DNA of 64,000 bases from contig JBEKGS010000011.1 in assembly GCA_050012675.1 (NCBI GenBank), positions 1 to 64,000 of the forward strand, given 5' to 3'. Below the pieces are notes generated by a model. The model did not search any database. It was not told where the DNA came from and saw only the letters and a program-made list of their open reading frames with translations. Source of the DNA: Fen-455 sp050012675. Its GTDB lineage: Bacteria; Actinomycetota; Acidimicrobiia; Acidimicrobiales; Bog-793. The translations under genes and the position numbers were made by a program. Of this stretch, positions 17,951 to 26,697 are shown in pieces (within the stretch, counting starts at the first letter, position 1; each line of letters starts with the position of its first letter).

Positions 17951-19804
17951 ATGTTGGATCCGACGACCGGCCGCCCGGCGTCTGTACCGGACGCGCCCGA
18001 ACGCGCGACCGTTGCGCCCGAGGCGACGAGCGCCGCCCACAACGACGAACCGCTCGGCCCGTTTGCCAGCGGCACGAACGCGACGGTGGCACCACAAAGA
18101 CCGAAGATCGGCGATACGAGGCCTGCGCCCCCGTTCTCTAAGCCGTCGGAGTCGATCGCACCACCACCGGGTGACGGGCGTAGAGCGCCCTCGGGCCAAC
18201 AGGGCGAGCTGCAGCGTGCAGAAGACGAGGACGCCGCAACAGCCTCGGCGCCAACGGGGGGCGGTCCACCGAGACGACGGCGCGGCGGCCGCGGGCGATC
18301 ACGGCGAGGCAACGGTAGCGGTTCCACCGAGGCGAACGCGGCCGGCCCCGACAGCTCCGCTTCTGAGCTCGGCGCGGGCCTGGGGCGTACGGCCCCTCCA
18401 CGGGCACCGAGGAACAAAGGTGGAGCGAAGGCCCAGACGCGTCACGCGCCCGCGGTGCCGCTGAGCCCGGCGGCCGCTTCGGTGGGGTCCGACGCCGGGC
18501 AGGTGCAGAGGCTGGCCCGGGACCGGCGGGGTCGGCCTGTCGGTCGCTACCTCATGTGCGTGCACGTCGAGCACGAGGCGACCCACATCGCCGTGCTCGA
18601 AGGCAGGGCGCTCATCGAGCACTTCGTGGCCCGGCCGCAGGACGACGCGAACCAGATCGTCGGCAACATCTACCGGGGGCGGGTGAAGAACGTGCTCCCG
18701 GGGATGGAAGCGGCCTTCGTCGACATAGGGACCCCGAAGAACGCCGTCCTCTACTGGGGTGACGTCTCCTACGACCGGGACGACGTCGAGCGCCAGGCCG
18801 GCGCCGACCGGATAGAGCACCTCCTCCGCCCCGGCCAGACGATCGTCTGCCAGGTCACGAAGAACCCGATTGGCCTGAAGGGCGCCCGCCTCACCCAGGA
18901 GGTGTCGATCCCGGGACGTTTTGTCGTGCTCGTGCCCGAGTCCGCGACCTATGGGATCTCGCGTCGCCTGGACGACAACGAGCGCCGCAGGCTGCGAAGG
19001 ATCCTCGACGACGTCCGCCCGGACGGCCACGGCCTGATAGTGCGGACGGCCGCGGCGGGGGCGAGCGCCGAGGACCTGCGCCGCGACGTCGAGATGCTCG
19101 TCGGCCGCTGGCGCGAGATCGACGAGCGCACGCGCAAGCTGCCTGCGCCGGCGCTTTTGTACTCAGAGCCGCACATGGCGGTCCGCATCATCCGCGAAGA
19201 GCTGACCGACGAGCACCGGTCCGTGCTCATCGACGACCCGGAGCTGTTCGCGATCGTGCGCGACTACGTCTCCCAGTTCAACCCCGAGCTCGCCGAGCGT
19301 GTCGAGCTGTACGACCTGTCCAACGAGCCTCTCCCCCTCTTCGAGCGGCACCACGTCCACGAGCAGCTCCACAAGGCGCTCGACCGTAAGGTCTGGCTGC
19401 CCTCTGGAGGGTCGCTCATCATCGAGCGCACCGAGGCTCTCACGGTCATCGACGTCAACACCGGCAAGAACGTGGGTTCCTCGAGCCTCGAGGAGACCGT
19501 TTTCGAGAACAACCTCGAGGCTGCGGAGGAGATAGCCCGCCAGCTGCGTTTGCGGGACATCGGCGGGATCATCGTGATCGACTTCGTCGACATGGAGATC
19601 AAGGCGAACCGCACCTCGGTGCTGGCAGCTTTCAAGGCCGCGCTCGCCCGCGACAAGACACCGACGCAGGTCTATGAGATCTCAGAGCTGGGCCTTGTCG
19701 AGATGACCCGAAAGCGCGTGGGAGAAGGCCTGGTCGAGGCCCTTTCGGAGACGTGCCCGACCTGTGCCGGGCGGGGGATCGTCTTCCCCGATCAGGACTT
19801 GTGA
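17951..19804 (+). CDS. rne: Ribonuclease E/G family endoribonuclease
   Basis: This single-strand endoribonuclease functions in mRNA decay and rRNA/tRNA processing. A ~190-residue disordered N-terminal extension with an Arg-rich block (PPRRRRGGRGRSRRG) precedes the S1 domain (NIYRGRVKNVLPGMEAAFVD) and the catalytic domain. Mg2+-binding residues are Asp501 (IDVNTGKN) and Asp544 (IDFVDME), spaced 43 apart as in E. coli RNase E (303/346). The zinc-link CPTC is at 602-605. The protein ends soon after the zinc link, so any scaffold function must sit in the N-terminal tail. ATG at 17951 follows AGAAGGG. rplU and rpmA follow. Confidence 0.94.
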   Translation: MLDPTTGRPASVPDAPERATVAPEATSAAHNDEPLGPFASGTNATVAPQRPKIGDTRPAPPFSKPSESIAPPPGDGRRAPSGQQGELQRAEDEDAATASAPTGGGPPRRRRGGRGRSRRGNGSGSTEANAAGPDSSASELGAGLGRTAPPRAPRNKGGAKAQTRHAPAVPLSPAAASVGSDAGQVQRLARDRRGRPVGRYLMCVHVEHEATHIAVLEGRALIEHFVARPQDDANQIVGNIYRGRVKNVLPGMEAAFVDIGTPKNAVLYWGDVSYDRDDVERQAGADRIEHLLRPGQTIVCQVTKNPIGLKGARLTQEVSIPGRFVVLVPESATYGISRRLDDNERRRLRRILDDVRPDGHGLIVRTAAAGASAEDLRRDVEMLVGRWREIDERTRKLPAPALLYSEPHMAVRIIREELTDEHRSVLIDDPELFAIVRDYVSQFNPELAERVELYDLSNEPLPLFERHHVHEQLHKALDRKVWLPSGGSLIIERTEALTVIDVNTGKNVGSSSLEETVFENNLEAAEEIARQLRLRDIGGIIVIDFVDMEIKANRTSVLAAFKAALARDKTPTQVYEISELGLVEMTRKRVGEGLVEALSETCPTCAGRGIVFPDQDL

Positions 19805-19814
19805 TTCCCTGCGC

Positions 19815-19820
19815 TATCGT
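19815..19820 (+). promoter_or_regulatory. Possible -10 box (TATCGT) for rplU
   Basis: TATCGT ends 9 nt before the rplU ATG, in the 25-bp gap after the RNase gene. It would allow separate, nearly leaderless expression of rplU-rpmA. Confidence 0.3.
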
Positions 19821-19829
19821 TGCCGGCAT

Positions 19830-20216
19830 ATGTACGCGGTAATTGACGCAGGTGGCAAACAAGCACGTGTCCAGGTCGGCGAGCAGCTCGACGTCGAGCT
19901 GCTGGGTGCGGGGCCGGGGGACGAGGTGAGCTTCGTGCCCAAGCTTGTCGTGGACGGCGACCACGTCGTGACCGATCGCGGCCCACTTGGTGCCTCGAGC
20001 GTCAAGGGCCGCGTGATCGGCCTTGCGAAGGGACCGAAGATCGTAGGGTTCACCTACAAGGCCAAGGCACGGGGACGGCGCCGTTACGGCCACCGCCAGT
20101 GGTACACGACCGTCGAGATCACCTCGATCGAGTTTCCCGGGGCGACAAGAGACAGCGCGGAGTCACAGCCGCCCACTGACTCCGAGGACGAGCCCGCCGC
20201 GGCCGTCGAGGACTGA
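19830..20216 (+). CDS. rplU: 50S ribosomal protein L21
   Basis: L21 is a large-subunit protein that binds 23S rRNA. The start MYAVIDAGGKQARVQVGEQLDVELL and the C-terminal KARGRRRYGHRQ segment are diagnostic. The normal fold ends near residue 102. About 26 further residues (acidic, Ser/Pro/Glu-rich) form an extension that is probably disordered. It precedes rpmA by 12 bp in the standard rplU-rpmA-obg order. Confidence 0.97.
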   Translation: MYAVIDAGGKQARVQVGEQLDVELLGAGPGDEVSFVPKLVVDGDHVVTDRGPLGASSVKGRVIGLAKGPKIVGFTYKAKARGRRRYGHRQWYTTVEITSIEFPGATRDSAESQPPTDSEDEPAAAVED

Positions 20217-20228
20217 AGGAGCAGTTTC

Positions 20229-20486
20229 ATGTCAAAGACCAAAGGCGGGGGTTCCACCCGCAACGGCCGTGACTCGAACGCCCAGCGCCTCGGCGTGAAG
20301 GTCTTCGACGGCACGGCGATCAGCGCCGGCACCATCGTCGTGCGCCAGCGCGGCACGCACTTCCACCCCGGCCACAACGTCGGGCGTGGACGCGACGACA
20401 CGTTGTTCGCGCTCGCCGACGGCAAGGTGAAGTTCGGCTCGCGTCACGGGCGTCGCCTCGTGGACGTCCTACCGGCCGAGGACTGA
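20229..20486 (+). CDS. rpmA: 50S ribosomal protein L27
   Basis: L27 reaches the peptidyl-transferase centre. It begins MSKTKGGGSTRNGRDSNAQR; the Firmicutes-type cleaved N-terminal extension is absent. VRQRGTHFHPGHNVG is the conserved core. The length is 85 aa, with an AAGGAG ribosome-binding site 8 nt upstream of ATG. Confidence 0.98.
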   Translation: MSKTKGGGSTRNGRDSNAQRLGVKVFDGTAISAGTIVVRQRGTHFHPGHNVGRGRDDTLFALADGKVKFGSRHGRRLVDVLPAED

Positions 20487-20499
20487 CGCCCGACGGCAG

Positions 20500-21066
20500 A
20501 TGGTCGGCATTCCCGGCAAGGGGTCGTTGCTCGTCGCATCGCCGACTCTTGTCGATCCCAACTTCTTCCGCAGCGTCATCTTCCTTCTCGCCCACGACGA
20601 TGACGAAGGCACCCTCGGCGTCGTGCTCAACAGGCCGAGCCCGATCCCCGTCGAGGAGGTCGTCCCGGAGTGGGGGGTTTTCGCGGCCACGCCGCCGGTC
20701 CTTTTCATCGGCGGTCCGGTGCAACCGAGCGCGGCCATCTGCATCGGGCGCACCGAGCTCCCCGAGGTCGCCGAGGCGGCCGGCTTTGCCCCGCTCCTCG
20801 GCCACCTCGGCACTGTCGACCTTCACGAGGACCCCGCGAGCGTCCCGGTGCGCTTTTCTGAGATCCGCGTGTTCACCGGTTACGCGGGCTGGGGCCCCGG
20901 ACAGCTTGCCAGCGAGATCGGGTCGGGATCGTGGCACGTGCTCACGGGCTACGACCAGGATGTTCTCTCGGACGATCCGGAAAGGCTCTGGTCGCGCGTG
21001 CTGCGGCGTCAGGGCGGGTGGCTTGCGGTGCTCTCCCTGTACCCGGCTGACCTGGCGTCGAACTGA
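20500..21066 (+). CDS. YqgE/AlgH family protein (UPF0301)
   Basis: The opening GSLLVASPTLVDPNFFRSVIFLLAH, then GTLGVVLNRPSPI, and the segment around RVFTGYAGWGPGQLASEI identify the YqgE/AlgH family, whose biochemical role is not established. The length (188 aa) is standard. It sits between rpmA and obg, 13 bp after rpmA, and so interrupts the usual rplU-rpmA-obg trio and is probably co-transcribed with ribosome-assembly genes. The ATG start aligns with family members. Confidence 0.9.
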   Translation: MVGIPGKGSLLVASPTLVDPNFFRSVIFLLAHDDDEGTLGVVLNRPSPIPVEEVVPEWGVFAATPPVLFIGGPVQPSAAICIGRTELPEVAEAAGFAPLLGHLGTVDLHEDPASVPVRFSEIRVFTGYAGWGPGQLASEIGSGSWHVLTGYDQDVLSDDPERLWSRVLRRQGGWLAVLSLYPADLASN

Positions 21067-21153
21067 ACCTGCGGTGCGGCTCCCGGCGGCTCGGCCCCGC
21101 CCGGCCGTCCGGAGGCGGTCGCGCCCGGGCACCTCGGAGCTGAGGGGCTGAGC

Positions 21154-22470
21154 ATGGCGTCCGACTTCGTCGACGAGTCTCAGATCCACGTCAAGGGTGG
21201 AAACGGCGGTGCCGGTGCCGTCTCGTTCCGCCGGGAGGCGCATGTCTCCAAAGGTGGCCCCGACGGGGGCGACGGTGGCCGTGGAGGGAGCGTCTATCTC
21301 GAGGCGACGACGAATCTGGCCTCGCTTCTCTCCTTTGTCGACCACCCGCACCGGCGCGCCGGGGACGGCGGCCACGGAGGCAGCAAGAAGAAGCACGGCC
21401 GCAACGGGGCCGATCTCGTAGTGGCTGTCCCGGTCGGCACGATCGTCAGGCATCCGAACGGAGACGTGCTCGCCGACCTCACCTCGAGCGGGGACCGCTT
21501 CATGGCCGCAGCCGGCGGTCGGGGCGGCCGGGGCAACGCGCGCTTTTTGACCAACCGCCTGCGCGCTCCCGCCTTCGCGGAGCAGGCGGAACTGGGCGAG
21601 GAGCACTGGTTGAACCTCGAGCTCGAGCTGATGGCCGACGTCGCCGTCGTCGGGTTCCCCAACGCCGGCAAGTCGACGCTCGTGTCGCGGATCTCCGCCG
21701 CGCGGCCGAAGATCGCCGACTACCCCTTCACGACCCTCGAGCCCAACCTGGGCGTCGTGCGCTTCGGGGGCACGAGCCCCACCGACAGCGACGCCGTGGA
21801 GTTCGTCGTCGCCGACATCCCGGGCCTGATCGAGGGCGCATCGGAGGGACGCGGCCTCGGGCACAAGTTCCTTCGCCACGTGGAGCGCTCGAGAGTGCTG
21901 CTGGTCCTCGCCGACCTTGCAGAAGACGAGGGCCGCCCACCTTTGGAGCAGGTGCGCATCCTCCTCGAGGAGCTCCGCCGGTACCGTCCCGAGCTCACCG
22001 AACGACCGCGGGTCGTCGTGGGCTCGAGGGCCGACCGCCGCCTCCGGCCGATCGGCGACGCGCCCGACACCTCGGTCGCCCAGGCGGGCGGCGACCACGC
22101 TCAGACCGGCATCGAGCTCGAGATCTCAGCTGTGACCGGCGCCGGGCTGTCCCAGCTACTCGGCCGGCTGGCGGTCCTGGTCGAGCGGGCCCGTGCCGAG
22201 GCGCCGTCGCCCAGTCACGCAACGGTGGTGCACCGTCCCGAACCAGAGGGCATCAGGGTGGACCGGGAGGGCACGGTGTTCGTCGTGGCGGGAAGGGAGG
22301 CCGCCCGGGCCGTCGCCGTCTCCGACCTCACCGACCCGGACGCGCTCGAGCACATCCACCGGCGGCTCAAGCGCATCGGCGTCGACCGAGCCCTCTCACG
22401 GGCCGGGGCGCGCGACGGGGATACGGTTCACATCGGCGAGCTGAGTTTCACCTACGAGTCGGAGCACTGA
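21154..22470 (+). CDS. obg: Obg family GTPase (ribosome assembly)
   Basis: Obg couples large-subunit assembly to growth and stress signals. A Gly-rich Obg fold (residues 1-158) is followed by the G domain: G1 GFPNAGKS (167-174), G3 DIPG, and G5 SAVTGAGL. The C-terminal ~80 residues match the OCT domain. The G4 position, normally NKxD, reads Ser291-Arg-Ala-Asp294 (VVGSRAD), so the guanine-contact Asn/Lys pair is replaced while the Asp remains. The ATG start has no strong ribosome-binding site, only GAGG nearby. proB follows after 5 bp. Confidence 0.96.
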   Translation: MASDFVDESQIHVKGGNGGAGAVSFRREAHVSKGGPDGGDGGRGGSVYLEATTNLASLLSFVDHPHRRAGDGGHGGSKKKHGRNGADLVVAVPVGTIVRHPNGDVLADLTSSGDRFMAAAGGRGGRGNARFLTNRLRAPAFAEQAELGEEHWLNLELELMADVAVVGFPNAGKSTLVSRISAARPKIADYPFTTLEPNLGVVRFGGTSPTDSDAVEFVVADIPGLIEGASEGRGLGHKFLRHVERSRVLLVLADLAEDEGRPPLEQVRILLEELRRYRPELTERPRVVVGSRADRRLRPIGDAPDTSVAQAGGDHAQTGIELEISAVTGAGLSQLLGRLAVLVERARAEAPSPSHATVVHRPEPEGIRVDREGTVFVVAGREAARAVAVSDLTDPDALEHIHRRLKRIGVDRALSRAGARDGDTVHIGELSFTYESEH

Positions 22471-22475
22471 GCGCA

Positions 22476-23564
22476 TTGATCGTCGTCGCGAAGATCGGCA
22501 CGAGCTCGGTGACCGCGGCCGACGGTTCTGTCGACACGGCCGCCGTCTCCAAGCTGTGCGGTGAGGTGGCCGACCTGCGCCGCCAGGGACACACGGTCGT
22601 GATCGTCACCTCTGGTGCGGTTACAGCGGGCGTGGCGGCCGTCTCGCCCCTCGGTGGCTACCGGTCCGACCCGAAGACGCTCCAGGCCCTGTCTGCGATC
22701 GGCCAGCCGCGCCTCATGCGCGTCTACGAGGACGCCCTGGCAACCGAGGGCCTGCTCGTCGGCCAGGTGCTTCTGGCCCCGCTCGACTTCGCCCACCGCC
22801 AGCGTTATCTGCACGCCCGGGACACCTTCCTGCGTCTGTTGGAGCTCGGGGTCGTCCCGATCGTGAACGAGAACGACGCCATCGCCGACGACGAGATCCG
22901 TTTCGGCGACAACGACCGGCTGGCGGCCCTCGTGGCACACCTGCTGCGGGCGGACATCCTCGTGTTGTTGACAGACACGGCCGGTCTGCTGAGCGCAGAC
23001 CCGCGCCACAACGCGGAGGCGACCCTCATCGAGGAAGTCACCGAGATCGACCACGAGCTCGAACAGGTAGCGGGGGGCGCCGCCAGCGTCATGAGCCGCG
23101 GCGGCATGTCGTCCAAGCTTGCCGCCGCCAAGATGGCCGTGTGGTCCGGCTCCCGGGTCGTCATCGCCTCGGCGCGCCGCCCTTCGGTCCTCGCTGACGC
23201 GCTGAGCGGCCAGCCGGGCGTGGGCACGATCTTCCTGCCCCAGCGTCGGTCCTTGGGGGCGCGCAAGTTGTGGATCGCCTTCGCGTTGCGCCCGGCCGGA
23301 CGGATCGTCGTCGACGACGGGGCCAAGCGCGCCGTCGTCGAGCGCCACAAGTCACTGCTGCCGGCGGGGGTCATGTCCGTGGAAGGCGCCTTCGAGGCCG
23401 ACGACGCTGTCGAGATCGTCGGTTCCGATCGTGTGATGTTCGCAAAGGGCATCGTCCGGCTCGCCGCCTCCAGGGCTCCGGAGTGGATGGGCCTGCACAC
23501 GGGCCAGCTGGCCGACGACCTGCCTCACGAGGTCGTTCACCGGGACGACCTCGTCGTGCTCTAG
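22476..23564 (+). CDS. proB: Glutamate 5-kinase
   Basis: ProB carries out the ATP-dependent phosphorylation of glutamate, the first step of proline synthesis, and is usually feedback-inhibited by proline. The amino-acid kinase domain shows VAKIGTSSVT, TSGAVTAG, VPIVNENDAI and FGDNDRLAALVA. The C-terminal ~75 residues form a PUA domain, giving the long 362-aa form. The TTG start at 22476 puts MIVVAKIGTSS in register with the family and lies 5 bp after obg, with a GGAGCA site inside its end. Confidence 0.95.
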   Translation: MIVVAKIGTSSVTAADGSVDTAAVSKLCGEVADLRRQGHTVVIVTSGAVTAGVAAVSPLGGYRSDPKTLQALSAIGQPRLMRVYEDALATEGLLVGQVLLAPLDFAHRQRYLHARDTFLRLLELGVVPIVNENDAIADDEIRFGDNDRLAALVAHLLRADILVLLTDTAGLLSADPRHNAEATLIEEVTEIDHELEQVAGGAASVMSRGGMSSKLAAAKMAVWSGSRVVIASARRPSVLADALSGQPGVGTIFLPQRRSLGARKLWIAFALRPAGRIVVDDGAKRAVVERHKSLLPAGVMSVEGAFEADDAVEIVGSDRVMFAKGIVRLAASRAPEWMGLHTGQLADDLPHEVVHRDDLVVL

Positions 23565-23604
23565 CGTGTGACAGCCTTGTTGAGCTGAGCGGGAGGTCGT
23601 TGCC

Positions 23605-24477
23605 GTGTCCGATCGATTCGTGGCGACCGACGCCGATGGCCTGCAGCACCACGACGGCCAACGCAGGCGCTGGCCGTTGCCGGTCCGCGAGGCGGGTCGA
23701 TGGCAGCCGGGAGACGTCGTCGGACCAGACGAGAACGGCGCCCCCGTGCTCGTCGACGCGGACCAGCTGCTGGACCAGCTCGGCGAGTGCGTCTTCAGGG
23801 CCGAGGCAGGCGGCGAAGCCGGCACCGCCCGACTCGTCGCCGGCACCTCCTGGTCGGAGAAGCAGGCCGCGGCCTTCGCGCTCGACTGTGTCGAGCACAT
23901 CTTGCAGATAGTCCCCGGCAGTGCCGAAGCCGAGCTTCCCGACGGGGGCACCCTAGGGACGATCATCGCCTCGGCTCGCCAATACCTCGACAACGGCACG
24001 GGCGGCGACACGCACCGGCTCGGTTTCGTCTCGCGGATGGCTGCCGCACGCCGGCTCCGCCGTGAGAGCACGGCCATCGGCGATGCCGCCTTCACAGCAG
24101 CCACACAGGCCGAAGGCCAGGGCGTCGACATAATGAGCGACCCCGCCTGGGAGACCCTCGCCGCCGCCCGTGACGCAGTGCTGGCCGCGGTCGAGGCGGT
24201 TCGCCATGTCGCCTTCCCCTTCCTCGCCGAGCGCGAGTCCCGGCGCTACGAGGCGCACGAGGAGCACAAGGTGGCCGAGGTCGACCAGGTGGACACCCCG
24301 TGGGGCCGCTTCGCGGTGGGCGGGGCGGGGCCGAAGTACGCACCGTCGTGGGTCGCGGCACGCGATGCCGCCGAGCGCTCACGCCAGGCCGCGGCCGACC
24401 TGCACGGTTCTCAAGCGGGCGAGTCCGAGCGATCGTGGCAGGTGGGGCGCCTCCTGGAGCGGCTCAGCGCCGAATAG
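23605..24477 (+). CDS. Uncharacterised 290-aa helical protein between proB and proA
   Basis: This looks like a real gene: strong G/C third-position bias, GTG start and a GGAGGT site at good spacing. It is soluble, with no signal peptide or membrane segment. Residues ~85-215 are alpha-helical and rich in Ala/Arg/Glu (KQAAAFALDCVEHILQ, RMAAARRLRRES, AAARDAVLAAVEAVRHVAF). This loosely recalls Imm5-type putative immunity proteins of actinobacteria, but I cannot assign it with confidence. It separates proB from proA, so a link to proline metabolism is only positional. Confidence 0.7.
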   Translation: MSDRFVATDADGLQHHDGQRRRWPLPVREAGRWQPGDVVGPDENGAPVLVDADQLLDQLGECVFRAEAGGEAGTARLVAGTSWSEKQAAAFALDCVEHILQIVPGSAEAELPDGGTLGTIIASARQYLDNGTGGDTHRLGFVSRMAAARRLRRESTAIGDAAFTAATQAEGQGVDIMSDPAWETLAAARDAVLAAVEAVRHVAFPFLAERESRRYEAHEEHKVAEVDQVDTPWGRFAVGGAGPKYAPSWVAARDAAERSRQAAADLHGSQAGESERSWQVGRLLERLSAE

Positions 24478-24495
24478 TCCCGGGCGCCGCCCAGC

Positions 24496-24501
24496 TAGCC
24501 T
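24496..24501 (+). promoter_or_regulatory. -10 box (TAGCCT) for leaderless proA
   Basis: TAGCCT is separated from the proA ATG by exactly six bases (GGGTCC) with no Shine-Dalgarno sequence, the arrangement expected when transcription begins at the start codon. Confidence 0.5.
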
Positions 24502-24507
24502 GGGTCC

Positions 24508-25755
24508 ATGTCCACCACGCCACTGCCCGAGCTCGGCCGGCGCGCGAAGGCGGCTGCCCGCATCCTCGCCACCGTGTCGTCCTCAGCGAAGAACGACGCG
24601 CTGGCCTTGGCCGCTGATCGTCTCCTCGACCGGTCCGACGAGATCCTCGGCGCGAACGCCAGCGACGTCGAGCGCGCGGTCTTGTCGGGCGCGTCGCCGA
24701 CGGTTGTCGACCGGCTCCGGCTCACCGACGCACGGGTGGCCGCCATGGCGGCAGGCCTGCGCTCGGTCGCGATGCTGGCCGACCCGGTGGGTGAGGTCGT
24801 CGAAGGTTACGTGCGGCCGAACGGGCTTCGCGTCGAGCGCGTGCGTGTGCCGCTCGGGGTAGTCGGGATCATCTACGAGAACCGTCCGAACGTCACGGCC
24901 GACGCCGCGGCGCTGTGCCTCAAGGCGGGCAACGCGGCCTTGCTCAGGGGCTCCGCCGGAGCTCTCGAGTCCAACCGCGTCATCGCCGCATCGCTTCGCC
25001 AGGGCATCGAGAAAGCGGGCCTCCCGTCCGACGCGGTTGTTCTGGTGGAAGACACCGCCCATGAGACGGCTGTCGAGTTCGTCCGGCTGCGCGGCGTCAT
25101 CGACTGCCTGATCCCCCGGGGCGGGCCCGCGCTCTTGTCGATGATCCTCGAGCAGGCGACCGTTCCCTATGTGCTCGACGGGGACGGGAACTGCCACGTC
25201 TACGTCGACGCGGCAGCCGACCTCGACATGGCCGAGCGCATCGTCGTCAACGCGAAGATGCAAAGGCCGAGCGTATGCAACGCCGCGGAGTCGCTCTTGG
25301 TGCACGCCGATGTCGCGGGCGAGTTCCTTCCGCGGATGGGCCGCGCCCTGCAAGGAGTCGTGCTCGCCGCGGACGACCGGGCACGGCCGCTTCTGCCGGG
25401 GTCCCGGCCGGCGACCGAGGCGGACTTTGCCACCGAGTTCCTGGCCCTCGAGCTCGCAGTCGCCGTGGTGGACGACATCGACGCGGCGATCTCGCACATC
25501 GCGCGGTACGGCTCAGGGCACTCAGAGGCGATCATCACCTCGGACCTCAAGGCCGCGACGCGCTTTGTCCGCCAGGTGGACGCGGCCGCCGTGGTCGTCA
25601 ACGCCTCGACGAGGTTCATCGACGGCGGCGAGCTCGGCCTCGGGGCCGAGGTCGGCATCTCGACCCAGAAGCTGCACGCCCGGGGGCCGATGGGCCTAAG
25701 AGAGCTGACCTGTGTCAAGTACGTCGTCTACGGGGAAGGCCAGATAAGGGCGTGA
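24508..25755 (+). CDS. proA: Glutamate-5-semialdehyde dehydrogenase (gamma-glutamyl phosphate reductase)
   Basis: ProA performs the NADPH-dependent second step of proline synthesis. It has the aldehyde-dehydrogenase-like fold with the catalytic cysteine in RPSVCNAAESLL, and VGIIYENRPNVTADAAALCLKAGNA and LGLGAEVGISTQKLHARGP are family hallmarks. The length (415 aa) is normal. Its stop overlaps the next start as GTGA, coupling it to a MoxR-type ATPase gene that has no known role in proline metabolism. Confidence 0.97.
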   Translation: MSTTPLPELGRRAKAAARILATVSSSAKNDALALAADRLLDRSDEILGANASDVERAVLSGASPTVVDRLRLTDARVAAMAAGLRSVAMLADPVGEVVEGYVRPNGLRVERVRVPLGVVGIIYENRPNVTADAAALCLKAGNAALLRGSAGALESNRVIAASLRQGIEKAGLPSDAVVLVEDTAHETAVEFVRLRGVIDCLIPRGGPALLSMILEQATVPYVLDGDGNCHVYVDAAADLDMAERIVVNAKMQRPSVCNAAESLLVHADVAGEFLPRMGRALQGVVLAADDRARPLLPGSRPATEADFATEFLALELAVAVVDDIDAAISHIARYGSGHSEAIITSDLKAATRFVRQVDAAAVVVNASTRFIDGGELGLGAEVGISTQKLHARGPMGLRELTCVKYVVYGEGQIRA

Positions 25756-26669
25756 TCACCGCTGCCGGGAAGGCTGCGCCCCGCTTTGCATCGGTCGACC
25801 AGGTTCGACAAGGGCTGGCATCGGTGGGCTACATCGCCGACGACGGCCTGTCGGGCGTCGTGTACCTGGGCGACAGGCTCGCGAAACCCGTCCTCGTGGA
25901 GGGGCCCGCGGGCACGGGCAAGACCGAGCTCGCCAAGTCCACGGCGTCGTTCCTAGGAGCCCGGCTCATCCGCCTGCAGTGCTACGAGGGCCTCGACGAG
26001 GCCAAGGCGCTCTACGAGTGGAACTACAAGAAACAGCTGCTGAGGATCCAGGTCGAGCGCGGGGCTGAAGCCGATGGCGGCAAACGACCGCTCGGCTGGG
26101 AGTCACTCGAGGAGGACCTGTTTTCCGAGGAGTTCCTCTTGAGCCGGCCCTTGCTCGAGGCGATCCGCGCCAGCGACCCGGTCGTGCTGCTCGTCGACGA
26201 GATAGACCGTCTCGAGATCGAGACCGAGGCGCTGCTCCTCGAGGTGCTTTCCGACTACCAGGTCTCGATCCCCGAGCTCGGCACGATCCGAGCCACCCAG
26301 ATCCCTCTCGTCTTCCTCACCTCCAACAACACCCGGGACCTCTCCGAGGCCCTGAAGCGGCGTTGCCTGTTCTTGCACCTCGACTACCCGACGCTCGAGC
26401 GCGAGCGCGAGATCGTCCTGGCCAAGGTCCCCCAGGTGACCGACGAGCTGGCGGACCAGGTCGCGAGGATCGTCAGGTCTTTGCGGGCGCTCGATCTGAA
26501 AAAGCACCCGTCCATCTCCGAGACGATCGACTGGGCCCGGACGCTCGTTCTGCTCGGGATCGAGTCCGTCGACGCCGAGACCGCGCGGGCAACTTTGCAC
26601 GTCTTGTTGAAGCACCGGTCCGACATTGAGATCGCGGCCAAGGAGCTTGCCGTCGCGTCCGGGCACTGA
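25752..26669 (+). CDS. MoxR-family AAA+ ATPase (CoxD-like)
   Basis: MoxR ATPases act as chaperones that help insert cofactors or assemble complexes, usually together with a VWA-domain partner. Walker A is GPAGTGKT (51-58), Walker B is in LLVDEIDRLE, sensor 1 lies in FLTSNNTRDLSEALKRRCLF. At 305 aa the length is typical. The GTG start overlaps the proA stop codon. The next gene encodes a CoxE-like VWA protein 28 bp away, the same pairing as CoxD/CoxE in carbon-monoxide dehydrogenase maturation, but no coxMSL structural genes are in this window. Confidence 0.9.
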   Translation: MITAAGKAAPRFASVDQVRQGLASVGYIADDGLSGVVYLGDRLAKPVLVEGPAGTGKTELAKSTASFLGARLIRLQCYEGLDEAKALYEWNYKKQLLRIQVERGAEADGGKRPLGWESLEEDLFSEEFLLSRPLLEAIRASDPVVLLVDEIDRLEIETEALLLEVLSDYQVSIPELGTIRATQIPLVFLTSNNTRDLSEALKRRCLFLHLDYPTLEREREIVLAKVPQVTDELADQVARIVRSLRALDLKKHPSISETIDWARTLVLLGIESVDAETARATLHVLLKHRSDIEIAAKELAVASGH

Positions 26670-26697
26670 CCCCGGCCACTGAGCGGAGTCAGCTCCC

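Noticed and set aside
17650..18141. Small open frame with a hydrophobic run before the RNase gene
   Set aside because: It lacks a ribosome-binding site, its codon bias is poor, and most of it overlaps the RNase gene in another frame.
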